A stretch of 64,000 nucleotides of DNA from Burkholderia vietnamiensis LMG 10929 (GCF_000959445.1 NZ_CP009631.1:248001-312000); one strand, 5' to 3'; positions 49,790 to 60,291 are shown, counted from the first letter of the stretch. Translations and numbers: made by a program. The notes: a model not told the origin generated them from the sequence alone.

Positions 49790-50959
49790 TTACCGCAGCT
49801 TGAGGGTGGACAGACCGAACAGGCACAGCATCAGCGTGATGATCCAGAAACGCACCACCACCTGCGTTTCCTTCCAGCCGGACAATTCGAAATGGTGATG
49901 CAGCGGCGCCATCTTCAGCAGGCGGCGCCCTTCGCCGTAACGTTTTTTCGTGTACTTGAACCACGACACCTGCAGCATCACCGACAACGTTTCCGCGACG
50001 AAGATGCCGCCCATGATGAACAGCACGATTTCCTGGCGCACGATCACCGCGACGGTGCCGAGCGCGCCGCCGAGCGCGAGCGCGCCGACGTCGCCCATGA
50101 ACACCTGCGCGGGGTGCGTGTTGTACCAGAGGAACGCGAGCCCTGCCCCGCCCATCGCCGAGCAGAAGATCAGCAATTCGCCCGCGCCCGGAATATGCGG
50201 GAACAGCAGGTACTTCGAATAGACCGAGCTGCCCATCACGTACGCGAACACGCCGAGCGACGCGCCGACCAGCACGACCGGCATGATCACGAGGCCGTCG
50301 AGGCCGTCGGTCAGGTTCACCGCGTTGCTCGCGCCGACGATCACGAAATAGGTCAGCACGATGAAGCCCCACACGCCGAGCGGGTAGCTGATCGACTTCA
50401 GGAACGGCAGCATCAGGTCGGCCCGCGCGGGCAGCCCCATCGACAGCCCGCTCCTCACCCACGCCATGAACAGGTCGAGCACGCGCACGTTGTTCGCCTC
50501 GGACACGCTGAACGCCAGGTAGACGGCCGCGAACAGGCCGATCACCGACTGCCAGAAATACTTCTCGCGCGACGACATCCCGCGCGGGTCCTTGTGGACC
50601 ACCTTGCGGTAATCGTCGACCCAGCCGATCACGCCGAAGCCGAACGTGACGAGCATCACGATCCAGATGAAACGGTTCGTCAGGTCGCCCCACAGCAGCG
50701 TCGCGACCGCGATGCCGATCAGAATCAGCACGCCGCCCATCGTCGGCGTGCCGGACTTGACGAGATGACTCTGCGGGCCGTCCTTGCGCACGGCCTGCCC
50801 GACCTTCATTTGCGTCAGCTTGCGGATCACCCACGGTCCGCACACGAGCCCGATGCCGAGCGCGGTGATGGTAGCCATCACCGCACGGAACGTCAGGTAC
50901 GTGAACAAGCGCAAAAAGCTTGCGTCTCCTTGCAGCCATTGCGCCAGCGCCAGCAGCAT
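49790..50959 (-). CDS. mraY: Phospho-N-acetylmuramoyl-pentapeptide transferase MraY
   Basis: The 389-residue enzyme makes lipid I from UDP-MurNAc-pentapeptide and undecaprenyl phosphate. It has about ten helices with the catalytic motifs [24 protein letters not shown] and the HHHFE motif [14 protein letters not shown]. Family length is about 360-390. It lies 16 bp after murF. Confidence 0.97.
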   Translation of the reverse strand: MLLALAQWLQGDASFLRLFTYLTFRAVMATITALGIGLVCGPWVIRKLTQMKVGQAVRKDGPQSHLVKSGTPTMGGVLILIGIAVATLLWGDLTNRFIWIVMLVTFGFGVIGWVDDYRKVVHKDPRGMSSREKYFWQSVIGLFAAVYLAFSVSEANNVRVLDLFMAWVRSGLSMGLPARADLMLPFLKSISYPLGVWGFIVLTYFVIVGASNAVNLTDGLDGLVIMPVVLVGASLGVFAYVMGSSVYSKYLLFPHIPGAGELLIFCSAMGGAGLAFLWYNTHPAQVFMGDVGALALGGALGTVAVIVRQEIVLFIMGGIFVAETLSVMLQVSWFKYTKKRYGEGRRLLKMAPLHHHFELSGWKETQVVVRFWIITLMLCLFGLSTLKLR

Positions 50960-50975
50960 GCTTCCTTCCTTCTAC

Positions 50976-52382
50976 TCAGTGAGCGGCGGGCACCGTGCCC
51001 GCCGCAGGTTGGTTCGTCAGCGCGTCGACCACGCGCTCCATCTTCATGTACCGCGAGCCCTTGACCAGCACCGTCGCGTGCGCGCCGTAGCCGGCCGCGA
51101 GCAAGGCGGTCAGCAGCGCGCCGACGTCGCCGAAATGGCGGGCCGTGTCGCCGTACGCCGCGCATGCGTCGCGCGACGCATCGCCGAGCGCGAACAGCGC
51201 GTCGATGCCGCGCTCGCGCGCATAAGCGCCGATCTCGCGGTGAAAGGCCGGGCCTTCGTCGCCGACTTCGCCCATGTCGCCGATCACCAGCACGCGCGGC
51301 GCCGCCTGTGCGGCCAGCACGTCGATCGCCGCGCGCATCGAGTCGGGGTTCGCGTTGTAGGTGTCGTCGACGACCGTCGCGCCCGCGAGGCTGCCGACGT
51401 CCGCACGCCGCACCTGCAAGCGGCCCTTGACCGGCTCGAACGCTTCGAGCCCACGCCCGATCGCGGCCAGCTCGACGCCGGCCGCGAGCCCCGCGGCCGT
51501 GGCCGCCAGCGCGTTGCGCGCGTTGTGCTCGCCGAGCGCGCGCAGCCGCACGGTCAGCGCGCCGGACGGCGTGTCGATCGCGAGTTCGCCGCCGTGCAGA
51601 CGGCCCGTGACTTGCGCGTCGACCTGCCGCTGCGCGTCGTGCAGCGCGAAATCGAGAATCCGGTTGCCGGTCGCCGCGACGCGCCAGATGCCCGCGTACG
51701 CATCGTCGGCCGGGAACACGGCGACGCCGTCCGGCGCGAGCGCGTGGATCACCGCCGCGTGTTCGAGCGCGACCGCCTCGACCGTCGCCATGAACTCCTG
51801 GTGCTCGCGCTGCGCGTTGTTGACGAGCGCGACGGTCGGCGCGGCGAGGCGCGCGAGCACGTCGGTCTCGCCCGGATGGTTCATGCCGAGCTCGATCACC
51901 GCGAGGCGGTGCGCGGCCGACAGCCGCAGCAGCGTCAGCGGTACGCCGATGTCGTTGTTCAGGTTGCCGGCCGTCGCGAGCCGTGCGTCGGCGCCGACCG
52001 CTGCCGCGAAGATCGACGCGATCATTTCCTTGACGGTCGTCTTGCCGTTGCTGCCCGTCACGGCGACGAGCGGCAGCGCGAAGCGCTTGCGCCAGCCATG
52101 CGCGAGCGCGCCGAGCGCGGCGCGCGTCTCGCCGCCTTCGACGACCGGCATCGCGAGGCCCGCCGGCACGTGCGCGACCAGCGCCGCGGCTGCGCCGCGC
52201 GCGGCCACGTCGCCGAGGAAGTCGTGCGCGTCGAAGCGCTCACCCTTCAGCGCGACGAACAGGTCGCCGGGGCCGGCCGTACGGCTGTCGGTCGATACGC
52301 GCTCGAACGTCGTGGCCGGATCGCCGTGAACGACGGCGCCGGGAATCAGGCGCGCGGCTTCGCCGAGACTGAGCATCGTCAT
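50976..52382 (-). CDS. murF: UDP-MurNAc-tripeptide--D-alanyl-D-alanine ligase MurF
   Basis: The 468-residue Mur ligase adds the D-Ala-D-Ala dipeptide made by Ddl. P-loop AVTGSNGKTTVKEM is near residues 109-122, with GNLNNDIGVPLTLL and DDTYNANPDSM typical for MurF. I chose the ATG at 52382, which overlaps the murE stop in an ATGA; a second ATG follows two codons later. Confidence 0.96.
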   Translation of the reverse strand: MTMLSLGEAARLIPGAVVHGDPATTFERVSTDSRTAGPGDLFVALKGERFDAHDFLGDVAARGAAAALVAHVPAGLAMPVVEGGETRAALGALAHGWRKRFALPLVAVTGSNGKTTVKEMIASIFAAAVGADARLATAGNLNNDIGVPLTLLRLSAAHRLAVIELGMNHPGETDVLARLAAPTVALVNNAQREHQEFMATVEAVALEHAAVIHALAPDGVAVFPADDAYAGIWRVAATGNRILDFALHDAQRQVDAQVTGRLHGGELAIDTPSGALTVRLRALGEHNARNALAATAAGLAAGVELAAIGRGLEAFEPVKGRLQVRRADVGSLAGATVVDDTYNANPDSMRAAIDVLAAQAAPRVLVIGDMGEVGDEGPAFHREIGAYARERGIDALFALGDASRDACAAYGDTARHFGDVGALLTALLAAGYGAHATVLVKGSRYMKMERVVDALTNQPAAGTVPAAH

Positions 52383-53917
52383 TCGCCGCCTCCCTTGCCG
52401 TGGGTCGCGCGCGCCGCCAGCGCGAGCCGCGCGTGATCCTGATCCGAGAACGTGCGCTTCTTGCCCATGATTTCCTGCGTCGCTTCGTGGCCCTTGCCGG
52501 CCAGCAGCACGACGTCTTCGCGCGCGGCGCCGCGCACGGCCTGCAGGATCGCGCTCGCACGATCCTCGATGCGGCGTGCGCGATCGGGCGCCGTCATGCC
52601 CGCGACGATCTGGTCGATGATGCGCTGCGGATCTTCGCTGCGCGGGTTGTCGCTCGTGACGACGACTTCGTCGGCGAGCCGCTCGGCGATCGCGCCCATC
52701 AGCGGGCGCTTCGTCGCGTCGCGGTCGCCGCCGCAGCCGAACATGCAGACGAGCCGGCCGCCGCGCGCCGCCGCGATCGGGCGCAGGGCTTCGAGCGTCT
52801 TGTCGAGCGCGTCCGGCGTGTGCGCATAGTCGATCACCACCAGCGGCTCGTCGTTCTGCGGCCGACCGCCGAGCCGCTGCATGCGGCCGTTGACGGACTC
52901 GAGCCGCGCGATCTCGGCAACCGCCGCGTCGAACGGCACGTCGGCCGCGAGCAGCGAGCCGAGCACCGCGAGCAGGTTGCTGACGTTGAACGTGCCGAGC
53001 GTGCCGACCTCGACGTCGGCCTCGCCCCACGACGAGCGCAGCCGGAACGCGGTGCCCGCGGCAGTCGCGCGCACGTCGGTCGCGACCAGCTCGCGGTCGG
53101 CGCCGGCCGACGGCGCGTCGCCGATGCCGTACGCGATCGTGCGCACGCGTCCGGCCAGCTTCTCGAGCAGCCGGCGGCCCGCCGCGTCGTCGCGATTGAC
53201 GACCGCCGCGCGCAGCCCGCGCCACGCGAACAGCTTCGCCTTCGCCGCCTCGTACGCGTCGAACGTGCGGTGATAGTCGAGATGATCCTGCGTGAGATTC
53301 GTGAACACCGCGATGTCGAACGCGGTGCCGTTCACGCGGCCTTGATGCAGCGCGTGCGACGACACTTCCATCGCGACGGCCTTCGCGCCCGCATCGCGCA
53401 GGCGCGCGAGGCTGCGCTGCAACTGCGGCGCGTCGGGCGTCGTGAAGCCGGTCGGCACGAGCTGGCCCGGCATGCCGCTGCCGAGCGTGCCGATCAGCGC
53501 GCAGGGCTGGTGCAGCGCCGTCAGCGCGGCGGCGATCCATTGCGTGCACGACGTCTTGCCGTTCGTGCCGGTCACGCCGATCGCGAGCAGAGCGTCGCTC
53601 GGATCGCCGTACCAGCCGCTCGCGATTTCGCCGGCGAGCTGGTCGAGGCCAGGCACCGCGAACGCGACCGGAACGGCCGGCGCGGCAGCGAGGCCTTCCG
53701 GTTGATACAGCACGGCGGCCGCGCCGCGGGCCACCGCATCGGCAATGAACGCGCGATTGTCGGCCCCGTCGACCGCATAGCCGAGAAACACGTCGCCGGC
53801 CTGCAGGCTGCGCGTGTCGGCATGCAGCTGCGCCGCGGGGGCCACATGCTGGCGCAGCCACGCAAGCGCGGCTGCGATCTGCTGATGCGCCGGATGAGAA
53901 CTGCGAGCGGCGCTCAT
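52379..53917 (-). CDS. murE: UDP-MurNAc-dipeptide ligase MurE (meso-DAP type)
   Basis: The 512-residue Mur ligase adds the third amino acid. P-loop GVTGTNGKTSCTQW is near 113-126. The substrate motif DNPR (TSDNPRSEDPQ) shows it takes meso-diaminopimelate rather than lysine. Its ATG overlaps the ftsI stop by four bases. Confidence 0.96.
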   Translation of the reverse strand: MSAARSSHPAHQQIAAALAWLRQHVAPAAQLHADTRSLQAGDVFLGYAVDGADNRAFIADAVARGAAAVLYQPEGLAAAPAVPVAFAVPGLDQLAGEIASGWYGDPSDALLAIGVTGTNGKTSCTQWIAAALTALHQPCALIGTLGSGMPGQLVPTGFTTPDAPQLQRSLARLRDAGAKAVAMEVSSHALHQGRVNGTAFDIAVFTNLTQDHLDYHRTFDAYEAAKAKLFAWRGLRAAVVNRDDAAGRRLLEKLAGRVRTIAYGIGDAPSAGADRELVATDVRATAAGTAFRLRSSWGEADVEVGTLGTFNVSNLLAVLGSLLAADVPFDAAVAEIARLESVNGRMQRLGGRPQNDEPLVVIDYAHTPDALDKTLEALRPIAAARGGRLVCMFGCGGDRDATKRPLMGAIAERLADEVVVTSDNPRSEDPQRIIDQIVAGMTAPDRARRIEDRASAILQAVRGAAREDVVLLAGKGHEATQEIMGKKRTFSDQDHARLALAARATHGKGGGE

Positions 53918-55764
53918 CGAACAACTCCTGGTGAATTACGTGTAGTGCTGGAAACGATCATATGCTTCGCGTGGCCGCTGCCGGCGAGCTTTTGCGGCCC
54001 CGACGCGGCGGGCGCCGCCGGCGCGGCGTCGCCCGATACGACGAGCTGCTTGATCGGCATGTTCGGCGGCACGTTCAGCGCGCGCATCGTATCACCCGCG
54101 ATCGCCGAAAATACGGGGCCCGAGACCTGCCCGCCGAAGTGGCTGCCCGCGGTCGGCTCGTCCACCGACACCGCGACCACGATGCGCGGATTCGGCATCG
54201 GCGCCATCCCGACGAACGACGCGCGGTACTTGCGCGTGTAGCCATGACCTTCGTGCTTGTAGGCGGTACCGCTCTTGCCGCCGACGCGATAGCCGGGCAC
54301 CGCGGCGTCCGGCGACGTGCCGCCCGGCGCAACGACGGTCTCGAGCATCGCGCGCACTTCGCGCGCGGTGGTCGGCGTGAATACCTGCGTGCCCGTGATC
54401 TGCTGATTGGGGTCGGTCTTGAAAATGGTCACCGGCATCAGTTCGCCGTCGTGCGCGATCGCGGTGTACGCGCGCGCCAGCTGGAACAGCGATACCGACA
54501 GCCCGTAGCCGTACGACATCGTCGCCTGCTCGATGCGGCGCCAGCTCTTCCACGGGCGCAGCCGGCCGGCCGCGGCGCCGGGGAAGCCGACCTTCGGCGC
54601 CTGGCCGAGGCCGATGCTCGTATACATGTTCCACATTTCCTCGGGCCGCATCGTCATCGCGATCTTGGTCGCGCCGATGTTGCTCGACTTCTGGATCACA
54701 CCGCCGACCGTCAGCGTGCCGAAGCCCGCATCGTCGGTGATCGGCGCGCCGTCGAGCACGAAGTGCCCGTTGCCCGTCTCGACGAGCGTGTTCGGCGTCA
54801 CGCGATGCAGGTCGAGCGCGAGCGACACGGTGAACGGCTTCATGATCGAGCCCGGCTCGAACACGTCGGTCAGGATCCGGTTGCGCAGCTGCTCGCCGGT
54901 CAGGCGCGTGCGGTCGTTCGGGTTGTAGGTCGGATAGTTGACCAGCGCGAGCACTTCGCCGGTGCGCACGTCGACGACCATCGCCGCGCCGGCCTTGGCC
55001 TTGAACTTCTCGACGGCGGCCTTCAGGTTCGCGTACGCGATGTACTGGATCTTGCTGTCGATCGACAGGTCGACGTCGGTGCCGTTGTGCGGCGGAATCT
55101 GTTCGGCGACGTCCTCGACGATGTGCCCCATCCGGTCCTTGATCACGCGACGCACGCCGGACGTGCCGGACAGCGACTTCTGGTCGCCGAGCTCGACGCC
55201 CTCCTGCCCTTCGTCCTCGACGTTCGTGAAGCCGATCAGATGGGCGGTGATCTCACCTTCCGGATAGAAGCGCTTGTACTCGTTGCGCTGATAGATGCCC
55301 GGGATGTCGAGCGCGGCGACCTTGTCGGCGACGTCGAGCGGCACCTGACGCTTCACGTAGACGAAGCCCTTGTCTTCCGACAGCTTGATGCGCAGCTCCT
55401 TCGGCGTCATGCCGAGCAGCTTGCCGAGCTGGTTGATCTTGGCGGCGTCGAGATCGTCCGGCACGGCGTCGGGAATGGCCCAGATCGCGCGCACGGGCAG
55501 GCTGGTCGCGAGCACGAGCCCGTTACGGTCGAGGATCTTGCCGCGCGTGGCCGGCAGCTCGATCGTGCGCTGATAGCGGCTCTCGCCCTGCTTCTGGTAG
55601 AACGCGTTGCCGGGGCCCTGGATCCAGAACGCGCGCGCGGTCAGCGCGACGAACGCCATGAACAGCAGGAACACGACGAGCTTCGAGCGCCACATCGGCA
55701 GGTGCACGCCGAGCACGGGGCTCGACGAGAATTTCACGTCCTGGCGCTTGTGCGACGGCTTCAT
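53914..55764 (-). CDS. ftsI: Septal transpeptidase FtsI (PBP3)
   Basis: The 616-residue class B penicillin-binding protein cross-links septal peptidoglycan with FtsW. One helix near 27-47 anchors it. The dimerisation domain has TRGKILDRNG. The transpeptidase motifs are S306-x-x-K (PGSIMKPF), SSN at 360-362 and KSGT at 497-500. ATG 55764 ([10 protein letters not shown]) overlaps the ftsL stop; a longer upstream frame is ftsL DNA read out of frame. The C-terminal tail is Ala/Pro-rich. Confidence 0.97.
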   Translation of the reverse strand: MKPSHKRQDVKFSSSPVLGVHLPMWRSKLVVFLLFMAFVALTARAFWIQGPGNAFYQKQGESRYQRTIELPATRGKILDRNGLVLATSLPVRAIWAIPDAVPDDLDAAKINQLGKLLGMTPKELRIKLSEDKGFVYVKRQVPLDVADKVAALDIPGIYQRNEYKRFYPEGEITAHLIGFTNVEDEGQEGVELGDQKSLSGTSGVRRVIKDRMGHIVEDVAEQIPPHNGTDVDLSIDSKIQYIAYANLKAAVEKFKAKAGAAMVVDVRTGEVLALVNYPTYNPNDRTRLTGEQLRNRILTDVFEPGSIMKPFTVSLALDLHRVTPNTLVETGNGHFVLDGAPITDDAGFGTLTVGGVIQKSSNIGATKIAMTMRPEEMWNMYTSIGLGQAPKVGFPGAAAGRLRPWKSWRRIEQATMSYGYGLSVSLFQLARAYTAIAHDGELMPVTIFKTDPNQQITGTQVFTPTTAREVRAMLETVVAPGGTSPDAAVPGYRVGGKSGTAYKHEGHGYTRKYRASFVGMAPMPNPRIVVAVSVDEPTAGSHFGGQVSGPVFSAIAGDTMRALNVPPNMPIKQLVVSGDAAPAAPAASGPQKLAGSGHAKHMIVSSTTRNSPGVVR

Positions 55765-56102
55765 CGTGCGCCCCCGCGGCCCTTCGCGCCGGCATCGGCC
55801 GACGCGGGAATCGGTGCGTCGATCGCCTTCGCGGCGCCCGGCGGCAGCGTCAGGTACTGCGTGCGGCCGGTCGTGATCGGCTGCATCTTCAGCGTATCGT
55901 TCGCGAGCTGCTCGATGCGGGAGGTCTTCGACAGCGCGCTCTGCTGATATTGAAGCTGCGCGTAATCCTGCTGGAGCTGACGCTCCTGCGACTGCGCGCG
56001 CTGCAGCTGGATGAAGATCTGGCGCTGCTGGTTCGTCGAATTGACGACCGACAACGCGCAACCCATCACGATGATCAGCAGGAAGATGTTGAAGCGGCTC
56101 AT
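55761..56102 (-). CDS. ftsL: Cell division protein FtsL
   Basis: This 113-residue bitopic protein has a helix at about 4-23 and a coiled coil (about 25-75) rich in Gln and Leu heptads, [16 protein letters not shown]. It forms the FtsQLB scaffold that activates FtsWI. It overlaps rsmH and ftsI by four bases each. Confidence 0.93.
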   Translation of the reverse strand: MSRFNIFLLIIVMGCALSVVNSTNQQRQIFIQLQRAQSQERQLQQDYAQLQYQQSALSKTSRIEQLANDTLKMQPITTGRTQYLTLPPGAAKAIDAPIPASADAGAKGRGGAR

Positions 56103-57040
56103 GGCGTGACGCGCTCCGCAATGCGCATCACGGCCGACCGGGCGCGCGGATTCGCGGCGACTTCCGCTTCGCTCGGAAACTGACGGCTGATGATCTTCAG
56201 AGGCGGGCTCGGGAGGTCGACGGCGCGAATCGGCAGGCGACGGTCGACCGCAGGCGCACTCGCGTGCGCCTGCATGAATCGCTTGACGATTCGATCCTCG
56301 AGTGAATGAAAGCTGATGACCACCAGCCGCCCCCCTTGCTCCAGCAACGACAATGCCGCGTCTAGTACGACTTGCAGGTCCGCAAGCTCTTGATTGACGT
56401 GAATCCGTATAGCCTGAAAGGTGCGGGTTGCCGGATCCTTGCCCTTCTCACGGGTTTTGACGACGTGACCCACGATTTGGGCAAGCTCGCCCGTGGTGTC
56501 GAGAGGCCCAAGACGGTCGGACTCTGCCCGGCGAGCAACAAGCGCCTTTGCAATCTGAAAAGCAAACCGTTCTTCCCCATAATCTCGTATCACCTCCGTC
56601 AATTCCTGCACCGAAGCCCGCGCGAGCCACTCGGCCGCCGACTCGCCGCGCGTCGGATCCATTCGCATGTCCAGCGGGCCATCGGCGCGGAAGCTGAAGC
56701 CGCGCGCTGGATCGTCCACCTGCGGCGAGGACACGCCCAGGTCCAGCAACACCCCCGACACCTTCTCGACACCGCGCGCCGCAAGCGCGTCGCGCATCGA
56801 TGCAAAGCTGTCGTGCACGATCGAGAAGCGCGCATCCTCGATGCGCTGCGCCGTCTCGATCGCCCTCGGATCCTTGTCGAACGCGATCAGCCGCCCGCCC
56901 GGCGCGAGCCGCGCGAGCACCGCGCGGCTATGGCCGCCGCGCCCGAACGTGCCGTCGACATAAATGCCGTCCGGTCGCGTCACGAGCGAGTCGACCGCTT
57001 CGTCCAGCAATACGGTCCGATGCTGCAATTCGTTTCCCAT
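56099..57040 (-). CDS. rsmH: 16S rRNA m4C1402 methyltransferase RsmH (MraW)
   Basis: The 313-residue SAM-dependent methyltransferase modifies N4 of C1402 in 16S rRNA. The SAM site [16 protein letters not shown] is near residues 26-41, and [16 protein letters not shown] is the catalytic helix region. ATG 57040 ([16 protein letters not shown]) is the family start. A short stretch around 56370-56600 has visibly lower GC than its surroundings but remains in frame. Confidence 0.96.
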   Translation of the reverse strand: MGNELQHRTVLLDEAVDSLVTRPDGIYVDGTFGRGGHSRAVLARLAPGGRLIAFDKDPRAIETAQRIEDARFSIVHDSFASMRDALAARGVEKVSGVLLDLGVSSPQVDDPARGFSFRADGPLDMRMDPTRGESAAEWLARASVQELTEVIRDYGEERFAFQIAKALVARRAESDRLGPLDTTGELAQIVGHVVKTREKGKDPATRTFQAIRIHVNQELADLQVVLDAALSLLEQGGRLVVISFHSLEDRIVKRFMQAHASAPAVDRRLPIRAVDLPSPPLKIISRQFPSEAEVAANPRARSAVMRIAERVTP

Positions 57041-57063
57041 CGCGGGCGTCTCCGTCACCGCAA

Positions 57064-57492
57064 TCAGAACGTGAAATTCTTCAGCGCGTCGGGCATGCCC
57101 TGCGCCATCGCTGCCTGCTCCTTCGCGATGTAGGTCTGCGAATCCCACAGCTCGAAGTGACTACCCATTCCCAACAACATGACTTCCTTTTCCAGTCCGG
57201 CTGCCATTCGCAGCTCGGGCGATACGAGAATCCGGCCCGCGCTGTCGAGATCGACGTCCATCGCGTTGCCGAGAAAAATACGGCGCCACCAATGGGCGTC
57301 CATCGGCAGCGCGGCGATCTTGGCGCGAAACACTTCCCATTCCGGGCGCGGAAACAGCAACAGGCAGCCGTCCGGGTGCTTGGTCACAGTCACCCGTCCT
57401 TCTGCCTGTCCTTGCAGCGCTTCGCGATAGCGGGCCGGCACCGACATCCGGCCTTTCGCATCGAGCGTCAGCGCCGACGCCCCTTGGAACAC
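57064..57492 (-). CDS. mraZ: Transcriptional regulator MraZ
   Basis: The 142-residue protein has two AbrB-like swapped-hairpin domains with the conserved [14 protein letters not shown] (about 11-24) and [13 protein letters not shown] (about 81-93). MraZ binds GTGGG-type repeats upstream of its own gene and regulates dcw transcription. It heads the cluster, 23 bp before rsmH. Confidence 0.96.
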   Translation of the reverse strand: MFQGASALTLDAKGRMSVPARYREALQGQAEGRVTVTKHPDGCLLLFPRPEWEVFRAKIAALPMDAHWWRRIFLGNAMDVDLDSAGRILVSPELRMAAGLEKEVMLLGMGSHFELWDSQTYIAKEQAAMAQGMPDALKNFTF

Positions 57493-57566
57493 GTTCCGCT
57501 CTCCCGTTCAGGGCACCGAAGCACCCGCCCAACGCTCAAGAATTTAGCCCGAATGGCCCGCCAAAT

Positions 57567-57601
57567 CACACAAAAATACACTTTCTCACACTGTCTCCCA
57601 C
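57567..57601 (-). promoter_or_regulatory. MraZ-binding repeats (GTG boxes, 10-bp period)
   Basis: On the minus strand, four five-base boxes repeat every 10 bp: GTGGG, GTGTG, GTGTA, GTGTG (complements at 57597-57601, 57587-57591, 57577-57581, 57567-57571). Only the first is a perfect MraZ box; the others keep GTG. The first box touches the -10 element. Confidence 0.75.
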
Positions 57602-57628
57602 TTTAGAGGAAGGGTTTGGCACGGTCAA
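57600..57628 (-). promoter_or_regulatory. Pmra promoter of the dcw cluster
   Basis: On the minus strand, -35 TTGACC (57623-57628), a 17-bp spacer and -10 TAAAGT (57600-57605). It lies about 110 bp before the mraZ start and abuts the MraZ boxes. Confidence 0.65.
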
Positions 57629-57879
57629 GGGAGCGGCCCGCTTTTTTGACGAATTTTGTTATTCAGAACAAGGACTTACGCGCGGTTGCTCATGCGGCCC
57701 TGCAAACTAAAAATCGTTATAAATGAATGGGCTAGTGCAACTTGTGAAGGTGATACGTGAGAAAGGCGGGCCAGACTGGCGTGCGGGCGGGGCTTTCGGG
57801 GGCGGGAAAACGCGGAAAAAGCGGGCGGTATCGTCGGCGGTGAACCGGAGCCGCGTCGTGCGCGGCCCCGGCCCGAAGA

Positions 57880-58506
57880 TCACAGATAGTACGCAGTGCT
57901 GGTCATGACTTTCGAGGCGGCGCGCATCAGCATCCGAGCAGGCAGCGGCAATTCCACTCCGCCGGCATCGGTCGCTGCCTTGCCGTGCTTCACCTCGTCG
58001 ATGCGCATCTGATCGACGATCGCGCGCGACGCGGTGTCCGCGGCCGGAAGCTCGGACAGGTGGCCTTCGAGGTGATTCTCCACCTGGCGCTCGGTCTCGG
58101 CCATGAAGCCCAGGCTGACCTTGTCGCCGAGCGTGCCGGCAGCCACGCCGATCGCCAGCGCACCCGCATACCAGAGCGGATTCAACAGGCTCGGGCGCGA
58201 GTCGAGCTCCTTCAGGCGGTGCGCGGTCCATGCGAGATGGTCCTCTTCCTCGCGCGCGGCTTCCTCGAACATCGCCTTCGCGGAGGCGGTGCGCGCGGTG
58301 AACTTCTGCGCCTGATAGAGCGCCTGCGCACAAACCTCGCCGACGTGGTTCACACGCATCAGCCCGGCGGCGTGCGTGCGCTCCGCGGGCGTCAGTTCGG
58401 CAGCCGGCGGCTGCGCGGGCACCGGCACCGGCCGGCTCATCCGGCTAATGCCGGTCAGCGACCTGAGGCCACGGTCGAATTCGCTGATCAGTTCGTCCAA
58501 CACCAT
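57880..58506 (-). CDS. coq7: Demethoxyubiquinone hydroxylase Coq7
   Basis: The 208-residue di-iron monooxygenase hydroxylates the ubiquinone ring at C6, replacing UbiF. Iron ligands are visible as two E-x6-ExxH-like sets: E57 (NHVGEV), E87/H90 (EEEDH), E139, and E171/H174 (DEVKH). ATG 58506 gives [14 protein letters not shown]; the upstream extension is not family-like. It is transcribed divergently from the porin gene. A GC-rich hairpin near 57846-57875 follows the stop. Confidence 0.93.
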   Translation of the reverse strand: MVLDELISEFDRGLRSLTGISRMSRPVPVPAQPPAAELTPAERTHAAGLMRVNHVGEVCAQALYQAQKFTARTASAKAMFEEAAREEEDHLAWTAHRLKELDSRPSLLNPLWYAGALAIGVAAGTLGDKVSLGFMAETERQVENHLEGHLSELPAADTASRAIVDQMRIDEVKHGKAATDAGGVELPLPARMLMRAASKVMTSTAYYL

Positions 58507-58663
58507 CCTGTTCTCCTGTCTGCGTGTGCTGCCGCGGGCGGCAAAAGGCACGTGCTCCGCTGCGTAACCGACTTGATTATTCAGCGGAAATTGCGGTTAA
58601 CCCGTGATTTTAACCATTGTTGCATAAAGGAAACATGGCGACCTTGAGCCACGGCATTTCGCT

Positions 58664-58691
58664 TTGTCGGAAAAAGTGGCTTTGCTACATT
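58664..58691 (+). promoter_or_regulatory. Possible porin promoter
   Basis: TTGTCG (58664-58669), 16-bp spacer, TACATT (58686-58691), about 94 bp before the porin ATG. A small inverted repeat (ACTTC TTGC GAAGT) lies just downstream in the leader. Confidence 0.4.
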
Positions 58692-58784
58692 ACGAGCGAC
58701 TTCTTGCGAAGTTGAAGGGGCTCGTCGACACAACATAACTATCCGCCCCGCCAAAAAAATTCAGTGATTCTTGGAGATCCGTTA

Positions 58785-59954
58785 ATGAAAAAGTCGCTTC
58801 TCGCGCTCGTCGCGCTGGGCGCGTTCGCTGGCGCAGCCCATGCGCAAAGCAGCGTGACCCTTTACGGCATCATCGATGAAGGCTTCATCTTCAACAACAA
58901 CGCGAAGGGCGGCCATCTGTACGGTCTGGCCAGCGGCGTGATGCAAGGCAGCCGCTTCGGCCTGCGCGGCACCGAAGATCTGGGCGGCGGCCTGAAGGCG
59001 ATCTTCGTGCTCGAAAATGGTTTCGACGTGAACTCCGGCAAGCTCGGTCAAGGCGGCCTGATGTTCGGTCGTCAGGCTTACGTCGGCCTGTCGAGCCAGT
59101 ACGGCACGGTCACGCTGGGTCGCCAGTACGACTCCGTCGTCGACTTCGTCGGCCCGCTCGAGGCAGGCGACCAATGGGGCGGCTACATCGCCGCTCACCC
59201 GGGCGACCTCGACAACTTCAACAACGCTTACCGTGTGAACAACGCGGTCAAGTACACGAGCGCAAACTACGGCGGCTTCACGTTCGGCGGCTTGTACAGC
59301 TTCGGCGGCCAAGCCGGCCAGTTCTCGAAGAATCAGGTCTGGTCGCTCGGCGCGGGCTACAACAACGGCCCGCTGGTCCTGGGCGTCGGCTACCTGAACG
59401 CACGTACGCCGGCGAACTACGGCGGCATCTTCAACACCGGCTCGTCCGATCCGGCGGCAAGCGGCAAGCCGGTCGTCTCCTCGCCGGTTTACGGCACGTA
59501 CGCGAACAGCGCGAACACGTACCAGGTCATCGGCGCGGGCGGTGCATACACGTTCGGCGCGGCAACGATCGGCGCGACGTACTCGAATACGAAGTTCAAG
59601 GGCTTCTCGGCCGGTCAATACACGAACCAGACCGCGACGTTCAACAACGGCGAACTCAACTTCAAGTACCAGTTGACCCCGGCGTTGATCCTCGGCGCCG
59701 CGTACGACTACACGCAAGGCAGCAAGATCGACGGCAACTCGGCGGCCAAGTATCACCAGGGCTCGCTGGGCGTCGACTACTTCCTGTCGAAGCGCACCGA
59801 CGTCTACGTGATCGGCGTGTATCAACACGCGTCGGGCAACGTGCTCGATTCGAAGGGCAACGTCGTTCAGGCAACCGCCGCGATCAACGGCCTCGACGCG
59901 TCGAGCACCAGCAACCAGGTCGCAGCCCGCGTCGGCATCCGTCACAAGTTCTAA
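58785..59954 (+). CDS. Gram-negative general porin (OmpC/Opc-type)
   Basis: The 389-residue outer-membrane beta-barrel forms a trimeric diffusion pore. A signal peptide ends at AHA/Q (cleavage after residue 20). The mature N-terminus SSVTLYGIIDEGF and the motif GSRFGLRGTEDLGGGLKAIF are hallmarks of Burkholderiales porins; the last residue is Phe, the BAM recognition signal. GGAG precedes the ATG at 58785. Codon use is strongly biased toward C-ending codons, as for a highly expressed gene. Confidence 0.95.
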   Translation: MKKSLLALVALGAFAGAAHAQSSVTLYGIIDEGFIFNNNAKGGHLYGLASGVMQGSRFGLRGTEDLGGGLKAIFVLENGFDVNSGKLGQGGLMFGRQAYVGLSSQYGTVTLGRQYDSVVDFVGPLEAGDQWGGYIAAHPGDLDNFNNAYRVNNAVKYTSANYGGFTFGGLYSFGGQAGQFSKNQVWSLGAGYNNGPLVLGVGYLNARTPANYGGIFNTGSSDPAASGKPVVSSPVYGTYANSANTYQVIGAGGAYTFGAATIGATYSNTKFKGFSAGQYTNQTATFNNGELNFKYQLTPALILGAAYDYTQGSKIDGNSAAKYHQGSLGVDYFLSKRTDVYVIGVYQHASGNVLDSKGNVVQATAAINGLDASSTSNQVAARVGIRHKF

Positions 59955-59984
59955 TCAGCTTGCCTGACAAGCCGCAGTGTCTTG

Positions 59985-60010
59985 AAGGCGCCTTCGGGCG
60001 CCTTTTTCTT
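59985..60010 (+). terminator. Terminator after the porin gene
   Basis: AAGGCGCC (59985-59992) pairs with GGCGCCTT (59997-60004) around a stable TTCG tetraloop, followed by a T-rich tract. Confidence 0.92.
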
Positions 60011-60261
60011 TTTCGGTTGGGCGCGGTCGGCGTGTGGCGCGCGCGGCGCGAGCGCTTGCGTGCGCTATGCGCCGGCGACGCGGTTCGACGTGAGCGCTGC
60101 CTGAACGGCGCCGACGTTCGCTAGGCACCTGTCATTCGAAGCGAAGCGGGTGCATGGAATGGTCGCGGCCGCGCCGGCGGCCACCGCCCTCGGGGTCGAA
60201 CGACCATCGTGGCGACGGCCACGTCCCGACGATATCTGCAGCGCGACGCGTCGCCCGCCCA
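60011..60261. other. Gene-free spacer between porin and fadD
   Basis: Between the two convergent terminators I see no coding signal. The frames crossing it are Arg-rich and lack domains. Confidence 0.5.
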
Positions 60262-60291
60262 AAATTAAAAAGCCCGGCACAAGGCCGGGCT
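60262..60291 (-). terminator. Terminator after fadD
   Basis: AGCCCGGC (60271-60278) pairs with GCCGGGCT (60284-60291). On the minus strand the stem is followed by TTTTAATTTT. Confidence 0.88.

Noticed and set aside
56370..56600. Possible insertion in rsmH because of lower GC and unusual codons
   Set aside because: The reading frame is intact, protein length is normal (313) and the family motifs continue on both sides; local codon drift explains it.
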